A stretch of 64,000 nt of DNA, from contig NC_053205.1 in NCBI RefSeq assembly GCF_905163445.1, positions 868,001 through 932,000 of the forward strand, written 5' to 3'. Origin of the DNA: Pararge aegeria (taxonomy: Eukaryota > Arthropoda > Insecta > Lepidoptera > Nymphalidae). Under the pieces are notes generated by a model, which saw only the letters and a list, made by a program, of their open reading frames with translations, was not told the origin of the DNA and did no database searches. Of the stretch, positions 33,877 through 47,932 are shown piece by piece. Position 1 is the first letter of the stretch, and the number at the start of each line of letters is the position of its first letter. The position numbers and the translations under genes are program-made.

Positions 33877-35130
33877 GTAGGGATATCTTTATTTTTCTTG
33901 TCTGATAGTCAGAAACAGACAGACATTCGACGGAAGTTAATTCGTAGACTACTGAAGGAGTCACTACAAAGTCCTTATACGTATTTTAAAATTTGGAAAA
34001 AAATCACAAACAATTCTTTATATGTAAAATAAGAATCCGGTTTAATTTAAAGAAAAATATAAAGACATAAAAATACCACTAAATAGGCTGTATAGTTACC
34101 GATCTTTGCCTATCCTGATGGAACAAAAATGACAACAATTGTCTTTTTTCTTGGCTGCATCTGAATTTACTTTGAAAGGTGACATGACCGGATTGTTTCA
34201 GAACGTTTTTGCTTTCTTTAATCGGTTTTTATTTGAATTTTAAGTTGCCTAAATAAAATTTGACGGATGATACAGAATGATCAGTATTCGCTACTTAGGA
34301 ATTTTTTACCGCCTTTTTCAGCCTTTAGGGGTCACCGAATTAATCCAAAATTTAATTTTATATTATTTTTTGCATTACTACGTTTGGAGGCAGTATCAGT
34401 TTATATTAGTGATTTAAAAAAAAAACTACATATATAGTATTTTTCTACTTTATCTCAAAACTTTTATATAATGTAACCTAAATACAAAATGGAGTTCGCG
34501 GTATGTTTATAATTTTTCTAAAATTTCGATAAAATTTGACTGTGCTATTTTATTGTACTGTCAGAAATACGGTCAACAATGAAATAATATGTTTTTATTG
34601 CTGTAAAGAACAAGGTAGGTATATCGATTTTATAACAGTGCATGTTGATTACAAACCTCGTTTTGGAATACAAAGTAAGAAACTTAATTCTAGTGTTGTA
34701 AACGGAAACAGTAGTTAATTTTCAAAGATTTATGTTTACTGGAAAATTAAAATAGGGAATTATATTAACAGGCGATATTATTAGAAATTATATATTGTTT
34801 GGTTAGTTGTCAACTAAGGATATTATAAAATAAATACATAAAAAGTTATATGGCGACCGCGTTAAAAGCAAGCAGTAATATTAAATTTTGTTAGCGCAAT
34901 ATTTACTAAATTATCGTCAGTAAATTAAAACAGGTGATACATTCGAGTATACAAATTGTATTAGTGTAATAAATGCGTATACATGTACAAAGCTATACTA
35001 CGCGTGACGCGTCGCTATCCTGCAATACGTCACGAGCATGTCGAGGTCATCGGTGACGCGAACACCGTGTTTCCCCCTACCAAAAGTTGCTCAACGCGGC
35101 TAAAGAAGAACTAATATTATACACTTTTGA

Positions 35131-35378
35131 CGGCGCAGTGGGCAGCGACCCTGCTTTCTGAGTCCAAGGTCGTGGGTACGATTCCCACAACTGGAAAATG
35201 TTTGTGTGATGAACATGAATGTTTTTCGGTGTCTGGGTGTTTATCTGTATATGATAAGTGTGTATTATATTCATTAAAAAAAATATTCATCAGCTATCTC
35301 AGTACCCATAACACAAGCAACGCTTACTTTGGGGCTAGATGGCAATGTGTATTGTCGTAGTATACTTAATTATTTATT
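35131..35378 (+). mobile_element. tRNA-derived SINE
   Basis: Starts at GGCGCAGTGGGCAGC; complete body and diverged ATTT tail. Confidence 0.88.
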
Positions 35379-35384
35379 ATTTAC

Positions 35385-35740
35385 ACTAGTTGTGCCTCGC
35401 GACTTCTGCGTATAAGTCAACCTTAATAGATAGGCATATGCTGTCGCGGACTTTTTTCTTGAACTTTAAAAGGAGAAAAATATGTATTTGTAATATAGGA
35501 TTTTAATGAAACTTTAACTTTTTACGCAACGCACGCCACGGAAGCTCTCAAGATAAAAAAAACCCGCCATTTTGAAACATTCTTCATTAGTGCTTTGCTC
35601 CTATTGGTCTTAGCGTGATAATATATAGCCTACAGCCTTTCTCGATAAATTGGCTATCTAATATTGAAAGAATTTTTGAAATCCAACTCGTAGTTACTGA
35701 GATCATTGCGTTCAAGTAAACAAATAAACTCTTCAGCTTT
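35385..35740 (-). mobile_element. Helitron-like family 4, full length
   Basis: Reversed ACTAGTTGTGCCTCGCGACTTC end and a start at GCTGAAGAGTTTATTTGTTTAC. Back to back with the family 2 Helitron at 35744. Confidence 0.65.
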
Positions 35741-35743
35741 ATA

Positions 35744-36172
35744 TCCCTATCCCTATCCATACTAATATTATAAATGTCAATGTAAGTTTGTTTGTTGTGC
35801 TTTCACGCAAAAACTACTTAACCGATCCTCATGAAACTTTGTACACATATTCTTGGAAGTGTTAGAAGTAATATAGGATACTTTTTATCCCGACATTAAG
35901 CTCGGTTCCTTTGAGAGAGGGGATGAAAGTGTTTGACGATTTTACACCATAACTCCGACAAATTATAACCGGTTATAGTTATATAATATGTGTCTCATTT
36001 TGCCCAAACTGTGGTTGGAGATAGAGGACAGAACTCCTCGGCGGACAGCAGCAAACCCCACATTTAAGACTTACTGAATACTTTAAACTTTATTAGATCT
36101 AAAACTAAATTTAATGCCATATCAAATAAACAATTTCAAACGCAGACGAAGTCGCGGGCAAAAGCTAGTAAT
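35744..36172 (+). mobile_element. Non-autonomous Helitron, family 2, full length
   Basis: TCCATACTAATATTATAAATG start; 3' CGCAGACGAAGTCGCGGGC hairpin (GAC/GTC and CGC/GCG stems) then AAAAGCTAGT. Confidence 0.85.
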
Positions 36173-36394
36173 AGTATAATGTGTGCTTGAACGTTTGTTT
36201 GTCCATCCTTCACGGCCTAACTATTCAACCAATCTACTTGATTTTTGGCATAGAGTTAGGCTAAAACAGGTTAATGGAAAGACACACACACACACACACA
36301 CACAGACACGGACAACATTTTCAAACGTCGATAAACAGTGCATTGTTCTGTATTACATGGTCAGTATCTTATAAATTACTCTGGTAAAGTCAGA

Positions 36395-36707
36395 TGACGA
36401 TCTCTCTGGCGCAGTGGAGAGAGCTATGGTTTTCAGTTCGAGATTCCGAGTTCGATTCCCGGCATGCGCAATTTGAAAATTTAGAATTTATAAATTCTTG
36501 CTGCTCAGATTGGAGGCTTCGGCCGTGGCTAGTTACCACCCTACCGACCGGTACCGCTTCGATGTCGCTTAGAAAAATATAGATTCAATATAACTGCCAT
36601 ACTAACTCCCTAACAGGTTAGCCCGCTACCATCTTAGACTGCATCTTCGCTTACCACAAGGTAAGATTGGGGTCAAAGGCTAACTTCTAGTGGAATAAAA
36701 AAAAATC
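36395..36707 (+). mobile_element. Second-family SINE, full length
   Basis: A box CTGGCGCAGTGG and B box GAGTTCGATTCCC both good; body with GGCTTCGGCCGTGGCTAGTT and the AACAGGTTAGCCCGCTACCA block; ends in GTGGAATAAAAAAAAAT. Confidence 0.88.
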
Positions 36708-36824
36708 TACCACGCAAACAAAGCCGCGGGTAAAAGCTTGTTAATTATAGTTTCAATACTACGACGATAATTGCAATAAATAAATTACCTTCACACAGAC
36801 AGGTACATTGGTTGCGTTTCAATA

Positions 36825-37290
36825 TAAAAAACCGGTCAACTGCGAGTTGGACTCCTGCAACCAAGGTTCCGTACCATAATCTATAAGAATCTAATCTAAT
36901 TTATGGGAGCCCCCAGAATTTTTTATTTTTTCATTGGTAAGGAAAACTGACAGCTAATATCTACTGATTCTAATTTATTATTGATATACTGTACTAAAAT
37001 AAATATTTATTTAATTCTGCTTTTAAATATTTGTTAACATAAATATATCATCCGTGAAAATGAATGATTGAATGAAAACACTTTTATTGCACACCAAACA
37101 AAAGTACAAAAAAATAAGATAAAACGCAATACAGCGTTTACGGTCACGTTATCGCTACGTAGCAAAAATTTCAATTGTCTATCTATAACGGTTCATTAGA
37201 TGGTGACAGACGGACAGACAGACAGACAGACGGACGGATAGTAGAGTCTTAGTGATACCCGTTGTGCCCTTTGGGTACAGAACCCTAAAA
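36825..37290 (+). repeat. Dispersed repeat with GGTTCCGTACC / TACAGAACCCT ends
   Basis: Begins AAAACCGGTCAACTGCGAG...GGTTCCGTACCATAA and ends (CAGA)n, GTTGTGCCCTTTGGGTACAGAACCCTAAAAA; interrupted by a LINE E tail at 37066-37165. A widespread insect repeat type; class not assigned. Confidence 0.5.
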
Positions 37291-38086
37291 ATTTAAAAAA
37301 GATCACTATATATTTATTTATTAAACTATATATTTAATTGTATTGCTTAAAACGCGCATAACTTAGAAAAGTTAGAGGTGCGTGCTGGGATTCGAACTCG
37401 GCCTCCCGAATGTGAATTCGAAGTCCTACCCACTGGGCTCTATATAGCCATACGGCCGCCGTATTGTGCTCTACCTATTTGTATTTTTGGGAATTGCCTG
37501 TGTGTACAATAAAACTGTATTCATTCAAAGTAAACCACACACAAAATACGGCAGGAGTCGCGTGCACAGCATAGAATGTTATGAGAATTTAAAACCGTCT
37601 ACAAACAACCAAAATTATAGTCGTTCTATATACCTATAACGTGCTTGTGTGTGGATTATAGGGCCGCGGTCACATGGCTTGCGTATTTGTTATTTTTTTG
37701 ATTACTTCGTATATGTGTGACATCTTTTTGTGCGCTTCGACAATAATGCCGTCACGGAAAATAGCCTAACGCGCTCATTTGTGTGTTTGCATGTTTGTTT
37801 TTTTTTGACTAGTAGTTTTTTTTATGTGAAACATGTTGGCAGAAAAATTTACCATTATGCCTTACGCTCACTCTTGTGTTTTTGCATGTTTTGTACTTTG
37901 ACTAATAGTTTTTATAATGTGAAACTCACTCGCTCTCATATGTGTTATGAGATGGGAATACACATATAAATAAGCGGTTTAGCTTGTCACGGGAACCTTC
38001 TTAGAACATGACTAAATATTCTAGCTTTAGCTTGGTAAGAAAATAACCTACATTGAAAACGAAGTAAATCAATAAAAGAATAATAA

Positions 38087-38287
38087 TAAATTTACTACGA
38101 CAATACTACTAAGATAACTGATGTGTAATTTTATGAATAACATAAATAAATACTTAAAATAAACAGATAAACCTAGGCACAAAAAAACATTCATGTTCAT
38201 TACACAAACATAGTCCAGTTGTGGAAATCGAACCCACGGCCTTGGACTCAGAAAGCACCCTGCTTTCCACTGCGCCAATCGCTGTCA
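38087..38287 (-). mobile_element. tRNA-derived SINE with internal deletion
   Basis: Lacks the AAGCTACGCTTACTTTGGGG block. The head contains a small duplicated inversion, GAAAGCACCCTGCTTTC. Confidence 0.82.
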
Positions 38288-38754
38288 GTAATACTGAATA
38301 ATTTTGCATTTCACTTGCCACCGACTTGAAAATTTTGTTGAAAATATTTATGTCTTGCTTTTTAGTTATTTAATAGTCGGTTTTTTGATTTTATAACAAA
38401 AATAGGTTTAAAACTGAACTGAACTCTAGCGAACAGTAAAGTTTAGTTTCATTTCGAAAAACACGTGAAGGCGTTAAATCTGTAAATTGAAATAAGTCGT
38501 GAAACAGTATTTTCTTGCTTGAATATGATACGATACACTTTTATGATAAAAATTAATTTATTGCACCCTATTTGTGAAAGTCTAAACATGAGGGGTGATA
38601 TAACAGTGTTAAAGTCATTTGAAAGACTGTTTATGTGTATGCGTCTGTATGTAAAAATAAATATACATACATATATATTAAAACTCATTACTTCATTGTA
38701 ACAATTTAATTACCTACATAATTAGATATGTGCTCTATGTATTCTTCTTTCTCA

Positions 38755-38785
<31 letters not shown>

Positions 38786-38822
38786 TTTTGTACACCAATT
38801 TTATATATATATATATATATAA
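38755..38822. repeat. (TA)n and poly-T microsatellite
   Basis: Two (AT)n blocks separated by a T run and TTGTACACCAATT. Other simple repeats: (CA)n 36282-36304, (GT)n 62497-62550, (AATA)n 47246-47280. Confidence 0.9.
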
Positions 38823-39834
38823 GTATATTCATTAACTCAACATTTTGTAAACCACCAAAACCACAGTCGGGTTTACTGTGCACCGAATGTGGTTTTTGTG
38901 GCACCGGTGTGACAAATAATTAACGGTTTACTTTATGATATCAATAAATAAATTAAATTAAATCTCATTAGTGCTCTTAGGAATGAATCATTTAAAGTTT
39001 GAGAAACAATGTCTCAAGAAGAGGGTAACGTTTAGTCAGTATTATCATCACAAAATATTTTTTGTCCGATTCCGACAAGTCATAACTATTTTTGAATGTC
39101 AAATATTTGACAAAAAAGACATGCCATTGTGTTCGCGCCTTTATACCCGTCCGTCTTCAGGGCCGGCACTTGCAAGTTTTCATTACAAATAGATAATATT
39201 ATTTGACCGATTACGGAGCGAAAGGGGAGTTATGTTTTGGCAGCGATTATTTTATTTTGTGTTGTAGTGCCGAGTGCATGCTTTGTGCGTTAATCTGTAC
39301 GTACGTAACTTCTAATGAGATGCCAAATCATTCCTTTGTCTGTACTCACGCCAATGAAAGTTAAAACAAATGAAGATAACGTGTCGAACTTAAAGTCAAA
39401 GCAAAGGTTAATCGCAACACGCATATATTTTTTAATCACTTTAAAACGTTTGCTTTACTTTCTCCATTACTAATATTTCTTGTTATTTTGTATTAGTGTG
39501 TTCAATAATAGCGTAACTATTTATTTATTAATTATATTCATAATTAAAGTTTAATTATTTGAAGACATAAATATTTTTTTAAGTACTTCCAAAAAATTTT
39601 TATGGTAATTATAGTGCAACTAAATTAATCAATTATAAACCTTTTACTACTTTTTATTACTTGAGTAGTAAGTTAGAATTTAGTTATTAAACTTAAAGAC
39701 GTAATTTACTTAAATGAGTCTTATTAATATAACTACCACTTCGGTATCTTTTAAGAAAATTAAAGAGTAAGGTTTCTCAAAATAGTTCATATTATATTTT
39801 CTTTCAATAATTTATACTAAAATTTGAATAAATT

Positions 39835-40197
39835 AAAATTCAAAATTTCTTTATTCATGTAGGCCTATCACAAGCACTTACGAAGTGTTCATACATATAT
39901 GTTTACATAATTGTAAGGGGATGGTGGTAACTTCGTTCGCCAACTTAAATCCAAAGCTACGAGGGTTCCAAACGCGCCCTGGTCTAAGAAGAGCCCAAAA
40001 CAAACTTAGCCGGGTATTTTTTTTGTTATTACCATCTCACAGTAAATTAATTTTAAGCTAAGAGCAATTCACACCCAAGCTTTTTTATCGTTTAAGTAAT
40101 CCTTAACATTATAAAAGGATTTTTCTGTAAGCTTACGTTTTATATAAACTTTGAACTTATTGAGAGACATCTCAAAGATTTCATACGATAATTTGTT
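39835..40197 (-). mobile_element. LINE A 3' end
   Basis: TTTCTTTATTCATGTAGGCC to GAGAGACATCTCAAAGATTTC. It ends about 200 bases before the CpG-rich patch of the proposed host promoter. Confidence 0.75.
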
Positions 40198-40379
40198 ACC
40201 CTCATTAAAACAGCAGGGTGTGTCTAAGTTCAGTATCCCTACATGCTACGCGACCTTTGTGCTGCATTGGAACCATAATCGATCACCATGACGATGTAAG
40301 TATATAAAAAATAATAATGATTTAATAATTTATAATCAAAGAACGCATAAACACAGCCCTAAATAAGTTCGCAAGTGTG

Positions 40380-41068
40380 AGAGGGTGAGATATATAATAC
40401 ACACAGATACGGGCCGGCGGTCCGACGAGATGGTGGTGTGACGTTGCGCTTCCAGCGTACCCCCGCCCCGCGCGCCGCGTACTTTACTTATTTTTGTCAA
40501 ACCTTACCAGTTACGCCATATTTGCTTTATGTTTTATTGTTTATTATTGGCATTAGGCATTCTATTCCGTTTCCTTCGCCTCATCTCATTATCTTCGCAA
40601 TTAAAAAGTTACGTTGCCAACTGCATAGGTGGACGTAAAACAATACGTGTTCAAATTTCGAATTAGTTTGACAGATAATTAATTATTTTCATTGTGCTTA
40701 GTAATTAATTAAAAAATAGGACAATTTAATTGAAATAGTTAAGTCGTGCGATGTGAAAACCATAAAACGTGTTCAAATTTTAAAATAGGCACAATAAATT
40801 ATGCAATTTGTATTGCGAATAGCGAATAATAAAAAATAATAAATTACAAACATGTGTGAAAAAAAAGAAGTGTTTTGTTTAGTGTGTAAAATTTAAAAAT
40901 AGAACGTGGAAACTGTTTCCGATGCACAGTCAGTGGCTATAGCGTTTTATAAATAGTGCAATGTGTACAGAGTGTAGTTAAATTACAAAAGATGCATTCG
41001 AAATTTAAAATTTCGCCAACCTGATGTGTGTTCTGTGTTTCTGAAGTGCATTTTATTGGATGTTTATA
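40380..41068 (+). promoter_or_regulatory. Candidate promoter and 5' leader of the Ras-like gene
   Basis: A CpG-rich patch at 40405-40485 (cccgccccgcgcgccgcg) stands out from the AT-rich surroundings and matches no repeat here. It is followed by about 550 bases of unique A/T-rich DNA. An initiator-like TCAGT lies at 40930-40934. The stretch contains several short ORFs ahead of the proposed start: ATGs at 40801, 40852, 40922, 40961, 40992 and 41024, each ending within about 15 codons. If transcribed, these would be upstream ORFs likely to lower translation. The start site cannot be fixed from sequence. Confidence 0.35.
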
Positions 41069-41089
41069 ATGGAGAAACCTTCCTATAAG
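41060..41089 (+). CDS. Candidate first coding exon of a Ras-like small GTPase gene
   Basis: ATG at 41069 (purine at -3, G at +4) gives M-E-K-P-S-Y-K, then AAG|GTAAGAAT, a near-perfect splice donor at 41090 in phase 0. An in-frame ATG lies three codons upstream at 41060 (MFIM...); the 41069 start has the better context. Seven codons carry little protein information by themselves. However, the window ends with a good acceptor followed by CTGGT, and the phase-0 join reads Y-K-L-V. Ras-family proteins open their first beta strand with YKLVVVG, so the join would fit a Ras/R-Ras-like GTPase with a short N-terminal lead. The exon structure is seen; the family call is inference from four residues plus splice-site quality. 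Confidence 0.5.
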
Positions 41090-42079
41090 GTAAGAATAAA
41101 TTAATAAATTATCTATTAGCTTATACATAATTTGTCCGTATATTAAATTCAGAAAAATATGTTCGATATTCGAAACTTATGTGACAAACTAATTAGTGAA
41201 ATAGAAATATTTTATGCGATGAATAGCTATTTGAGTTAATTATCGCGGTAATTTTTTAAATATGATGACGTCATCCATTGTTCTCTAGACTCCAATCATC
41301 GGAAGGTGTAGGAAACGATTTACATAACATATATATGCCTACATGTTATTATGTACTTCAGAAGGTACTGAGTTGATACTAAATTGGTAAAAAAGAATAA
41401 AGAACAAGGGAATTAAAAAATGGAACGCTTAAGAAATACCATATCAGCAAATTATAGTGATGCGATGTCAATTTAGTTTTTATCGATATCGACATTATTT
41501 AAGTTTATTATTAGTATTTCATTTTTGATGAAAAGCAATAAATTTGAAAATAAATTCTTATACAATTTATATCACTAGTGTTGCGCAACAAACCAACGAG
41601 GTTTTTTTTCTTTAATTAAAATTTTAATGTAATCTTTTAGTTTCACAATTTCCTTTGTTATCTCAATATTGATTAAGTGTGGTGTTAGTCAATAATATCG
41701 ATGTTTGTAAGGTAAAAATACCGCTTGAGGAGTGTATAATCGGCCTTAGCGAGTACATTAAGACTAAATTAGACCAGCTATTTATAACTAGCGCCTCACG
41801 CCTCGCACTAGGGTTTTATGGCCGCTTACTCGGATTTATAGCTCAATTGTTTGTAGTCTGACTGTCAAAAATGGACATACTGTCACATGTCAGTCTCAGG
41901 ATGATAGGAAATTATTTTAAAGCTTTTTCAACAGCTAGCGGTCGCTGTTTCGAAAAGTGGATATAATTTAGTGACATCGCATATCGTTTGCGAAAGGTGC
42001 AGAAGTCATTTGCGGGATTGAGTATATGCTTTTATAATCTAATTCCCATGGTAATTTTGGACCTGCTAATGCATAAGTT

Positions 42080-42385
42080 AGAACAATGTGTTAAAACACA
42101 TTTAATAAATCGTGGTTACTAGGTATACGATTGATGAATTTCTTAACAACAAGGCTGCTTGGAAGCAGGCTCCGCTCTCATCTCTCACAATATAGAAAAT
42201 TTATTATATGTATATATATTTTTTCATTTTAAACTGTAAAATTATGTTGAAAAAGAGCAATCTTCTGAGTTTCTTGCCGGCTTTTCTCGGTGGAATCTGT
42301 CTTCCGAGACCGTGGTAGAGTCACTACAAACAGACTGACTTGACGATAAAGTGGGCCTATTTGAAATAAATGAATTTATTTCGTT
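42080..42385 (+). mobile_element. LINE B 3' end
   Basis: GTGTTAAAACACATTTAATAAATCG, codons for a VYDxxNFLTTRLLGS-like stretch, and the same UTR; in the proposed host intron. Confidence 0.75.
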
Positions 42386-45300
42386 CGCGCGTAAACCTTT
42401 TGTTATTAAATATATATTTAGATTACTTTAAATTACTACTGACTCACTAACTACTGGCAAAACTACAATGCTTTATTTACCTTCCATTAATGGTTGAACT
42501 GATCTTAGGGAACAAACAAACAGACTAACGTACGCATTTATAATATTGGTTGGAATAGTTAAACTGTTTAAATACGCCTTAGTTACGTTTAGGTGAGCTC
42601 ACCAATAACATGTGTCGTAATTATCAATCCATACAAATAAATAAAATGTAACTGTCTGTCTGTAATTTGAAAACAACTGCCTCATTGCTAAATGAGGTTG
42701 AAAAAACTTAAACTATTAGTAATCATTTTAGTATTTCACAGCGAAAAAAAATATATAACTTTTTACCATATTTCTGACTAAAATATCAGTCATATTTTAT
42801 TTTCCGTTATATTTTCATTTAACATGATTAACTTCTGTTTTCTCGAAAATTTGAAATGTGTACTTTTTTATTAATATTTTAGAACTATATAAGAAATAGT
42901 ATTTATACATATAATATTATGTAGACCTTATTGAGTACTTTGGTTGCTGTAAACACGAAAAAAATGCCACCTATGTATATACAACAATATATAGTTGTAT
43001 GTATATTACAACAAATTTTCCACAATTTATTATCTGCCCCCTTTTTGAAAATCCCGCGGGAACTATACATTGTCTATGCATCATTATCATCATCTTAATA
43101 CAAAAACATAAATATATATGTAAACATAAGTACCTATGTGCGTAACGACTAACGGGTGAAAAACAGAATTGATTTTAACCGACTAAACAGAAAAAACGCG
43201 TTCGCGCTAAATAAACAAACAAACAAGTCAAAACCAAGTCCAAAGAATGCTAAGGATCGTTTTTGAAAGTTTGTATGCCTTTAAGGTCCTCTCAAATTTT
43301 TGGCTGCCGATTCGAGTTAGCAGTTTTACATTGAGCTACACGCGTAAGAGACAAAGCGCTGTCTGCAGATGTATCTCATTCAATAAATAATGTAACATAA
43401 AAAACTGACAGTTTCTGTAGATACGTAATTAAAGTTATCGGTCGTGTGTTTATAATTATTTAATAAAACTCATAATGTACTTACTTAAGGTAAGATATTT
43501 CTTATCCAGTATCTATGATACTGCTCTCTCGGATTTAAAGTACACACGGTACCGTTTGGCGTTTGGACGACATTCAGTTTCACACTATCTAATCAAGGAA
43601 AATATGCTGTCAATTATTGAGTTGTTCTTAGTTGTCATAGACGTTATGGGGAACTCTAAGGCATTTGGGTTTCCTAACGACGTTTTCTGACACAGTAAAA
43701 GCATGTGATATTTGAATTGCTTATATTAATTGTACAGTTCAAATCAATATTAATATTATACAAAAATATGTTTGTTTGTTTGTCGTTGCTTTAAACCCTA
43801 ACTAACCAATGAATCAACTTGAATTATGGCATTGACTTAGTTGAAAGGACATCCCTGTCCTTTCAACACGGGAACACGGGATTTGTAAAAGGCGAAATAA
43901 ATGCGGACGAAGAACGCGGGCAACAGATTGTATAACATATATTGTTTTACCCGGTGGTCCAGTATTTCGACAGAGGAAATGTTACGTATTCTGCCTCTCC
44001 TTTGAGAGGAGTATCTGCGTAGCTCTTTGGATGCTTTACAATTTAAATGTATGTGAGGCCGTAAAAATTCATTGTCAACCACAACCTCGGTTCCCTTGAG
44101 CTGCAGCGAAAAACATCTTTCCTCGTAAAAACAATTATTTACTACTTAATTGCGTTTACTTATTTATTTTATTACATCTAATACTATCTGATGACCGCGA
44201 ATTTGTCCGCTCTCCCGGCTATGTTTGTTGCGGTTTGTTAGAGCAGTAGAGTACCACATTAAAGTTATGTTGTATATAGTTCTCGTGTAGTAGTATATAG
44301 TAGTATCTCGTGGCAATATAGTTATGTGATGTACGCATTAAAAGTCCCATTTATGGGTCTATTTCAATTAAGATATATTCAACTTGGTTTATTAGGAATC
44401 CCAAGGGAACCTTTTGTATTCCCGGTCTAAAAAGTTTGCTATGTCCCGTCTCCAGGATGCAAGCTACAATCTGTACCGTACAATCTGTATTACTGAAAAA
44501 AAAAGTATATATAATAGTATATATAATAGTATTTATAATATTATTTATAATATTAGTACGGAAATAAAAACCACCCGCGGCTTTATCGCTTTCGGTGGGA
44601 CTGGATCTCCAGCACGCAACTATAACTTTTCGGAGTTTTACGCGTTTGAAGCAATTAAATAACAATTTCAACGGCAAAGCAAACATCGTGGGGAAACCTG
44701 CAAGCCTGATAGTTTTCAAAGGCATTGTTAGTCTACCAATCCGCACTGGGCCAGCGTGGTGGACTACGGCCTAAACCCGTCCGAAAAAACATGACGTATG
44801 CGGCGTTACCTCGCTCTGAGGCGTTCCATTCAAGGCTTGAAGTGCAAGCGAGAGCGCGGAGCGAGCGACAAAGAGGCACAGTCGGCCTCCGCGTTCAACA
44901 TCTGTCTCTCTCCTACTTGAGTGAGCGATGCGTCCTCGTGGACAGCTTCTATACAATAATACATTTACATGTTTTCGGCAAGGATGAAGTGCAGTGAAAA
45001 GTGAATGTGGTGTCAATTGTTTATAGCAACGATAATATCTATCAAACAAATAAAATTAAAATTTTCTTTTGAAAAATGCAACCATTCCATTAGTATTTTC
45101 TTAAGACGTTGTCACGTTCAACTATCGTCAGTAAGCCGACTTTACAGACAACCAATATTTTATTTAAATATTTATTATATTACGTATTATTTTGTTTCTG
45201 TAATCTTCAAGTATTAGTATGCAGTTATTCGTATGTATTTTTTAAATATGCACAACCTGCACAGAGCGCTACTAAGCGATAACGCCTTTTGTATACTGCT

Positions 45301-45798
45301 TCTGTCTCTGTTTGTGTTTTTTTTTCTTCTTTTTTTTTACTTGTAGTGAGTGTGCAAATAAAGAGTTTAAATAAATATCCGTTTGGCAGCTATTAAGGTC
45401 AATGACACTGGTACATAGTCTCCATCTGTAGACGCATAGGTTTTATTGACTTAGGTTTTAACACGTTCAATACTAACTAGTTCTTATCCACTCATTCTTT
45501 TGTATCCATATCTATACTAGTATTTTAAATGCGAAACTGTGTCTGCTTGTTTGTTACTTATCTTCATCTCAACCAGTGCAGCGATCTTGCCACATTTATA
45601 AACATAGAACACGCAGCTGAGTAACGTTCCCGGGAGGTTTAAAAAAATAGCCTTCGTTACCTACGCACGGCTTCACAGCAAAGCCGATATTGATAAAAAG
45701 TGGCACATGTATAGCTTGCATACAGGAGATGTACATATGATATTTGTTATCACAAGAAAACTAATGGTTCTTCGCGATTCAGAAAGTAGAAGAGTTTT

Positions 45799-46060
45799 GA
45801 CGGCCGATTGGCGCAGTTTGCAGCGACCCTGCTTTCTGAGCCGAAGGCCGTGGCTTCGTTTCCCACAACTGGAAAATGTTTGTGTGATGAGCATGAATGT
45901 TTGCCTGTGTCTGGGTGTTCATATGTATATTCTAAGTATTTATCTATATTATTCATAAAGATATTCATCTGTCATCTCAGTACCCATAACACAAGCTACG
46001 CTTACTTTGGGGCTACGTGGCGATGTGTGTATTGTATATTTATATTTATTTATTTATTAT
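45799..46060 (+). mobile_element. tRNA-derived SINE, full length, TTTG subfamily
   Basis: B box altered (CTTCGTTTCC); otherwise complete to the ATTT tail. Followed at 46085 by a different repeat. Confidence 0.88.
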
Positions 46061-47627
46061 AGTAGAGCAAATTGTGACAGAGCTCGTCCGGGGAAGTACC
46101 GTCGCCTTGCTTATTTCTGCCGCTAAGCAGCATTGTTGCAATGCTGTGTTCCGGTGTGAAGGGCGTGGTTGCCGGTGTAGTTACAGGCGCATGTTGCTTG
46201 ACAATTGATGGACACAGGGCGCCAAGTTGCAGGACGTGTTCTTGATGACCTGTGAAGTGTTGCTCGTTTAAACGATAATTGATTATTGTAATTGCACTAG
46301 ACAGAATTTGTAATTCTAACACATAATTTATTTTTAATAAATGTTGTGGTGTGTCTTATGAATAAATACAAAAAGGTGTGTGTCAGCTCCGACGCACGAC
46401 TGGAGTTTACACCTTAAGTATTATTGTCGAAACATACACAAAAAGAGTTTATTTAACTGAATAAAGATTAATACCATATGAAAGGGTAAATTAAAAATCC
46501 CGTGCAATTTATTCACACACGGCGGAAGTGTAACTTCTTAAAAGTAGCCTACGGGAGATTGAGGTGGATGTAGAGTATCAGAACTATTAGGATAAATGTA
46601 ATGTTTATTACTTAGGGAACAAGAATAGGAAAAAAAAATGTATAATGTTTTCTATCTCACTCTGTCCCATACATTTATGTGTTTGTTTCTTTACCTAGAT
46701 AATATTCGGTTTCCTTGGTAACTTAAATAGGAAAAAATAAGCTAATGAAACGAAAGCGACGTTGCATGTTTGCGCATCACAGTTGCCGGGCATGCAACGT
46801 CGCAAAGCGAAAACGTAACGAGGTCATTCATCAGTAGATTTTACTCCTCACATTTTTCTCATACCGGGCGCCTTATATATGAAAATCGATTCTTAAGGAG
46901 TAAACTCCAATAAATAAAGGTCATGGTTTTCCATTCAACCGTAGATTTTCGTCCAATTCGGTCTGTATTGCAATTTTATTTTATGACTAATCGGGAAAGG
47001 TTTGTTGTAATTATCTATAAAAAATACTGGACCTATGCCGATCAGATTTTATTTAGGTAATTTTCAGTAGGTACTTTCTCAAAATCACCCCCCTAAGAAT
47101 GAAAATCCCATTTAAAAAATATTAGGTAACCTACAAAGTTACCTTACTCACATCCTGGGGTAGCTGGAAGAGATCTCTTATAGAGATAAGCTTTCCTTTG
47201 TACACTTCATGTATCTTATGTTCACAATCACAATTTATGGTACATAAATAATAAATAAATAAATAAATAAAATAAATAAAGTTTCTACCTAATATACGCA
47301 CGAAATTTTATTTTTTATCGATATAACAGTTAAATTAGAACCTAGCATCCCTATGTCCAGCCGTTTTTATTTTTCTACATTTAGTAAAAGATTTACAAAC
47401 GTGGACTCATATACGTCTAATAAAACTGTCATTCCTTCATTCAAAGATTCATTCATTCGTTTTAGTTATATTAACGTAATCTTTATTTGCTTATCTTAAA
47501 AGTATTTTTTGTTTTAATTTTTGCCAAATGGGTATTTGGCGTGAATTCAAAGCATTTATTATTATTATTTTTATTATAAGGTTCGTCCGGTACAACCTTA
47601 GAATGCATCACTTAAATAAATAATAAA

Positions 47628-47877
47628 TAATTATATACTACGACAATACACACATCGCCATCTAGCCCCAAAGTAAGCGTAGCTTGTGTTATGGGTACTA
47701 AGATAGCTGATGAATATTTTTTAAACAATACACATAAATACTTATAAGATACAGATAAACACCCAGACTTTGAAAAAAAATATTGTTCACCACACCAACA
47801 TTTTAAAGTAGTGGGAATCTAACCCACGGCCTATGACGCAGAAAGCAGGGTCGCTGCCCACTGCGCCAGTCGACCGG
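47628..47877 (-). mobile_element. tRNA-derived SINE, near full length
   Basis: Complete to the A box; its head abuts a fragment of the second SINE family (47876-47932). Confidence 0.87.
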
Positions 47878-47932
47878 CACTTACCATCAGGTGAGATTGC
47901 AGTAAAGGGCTAACTTGTAGTGGAATAAAAAA
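47876..47932 (+). mobile_element. Second-family SINE 3' end
   Basis: CACTTACCATCAGGTGAGAT, AAGGGCTAACTTGTAGTGGA, A-rich tail. Small pieces of the same end also lie at 53476-53500 and 54751-54800. Confidence 0.75.

Noticed and set aside
43475..43690. 71-codon frame starting MYLLKVRYFLSSIYD
   Set aside because: No motif, no splice signals checked out, and A/T-rich DNA yields such frames by chance.
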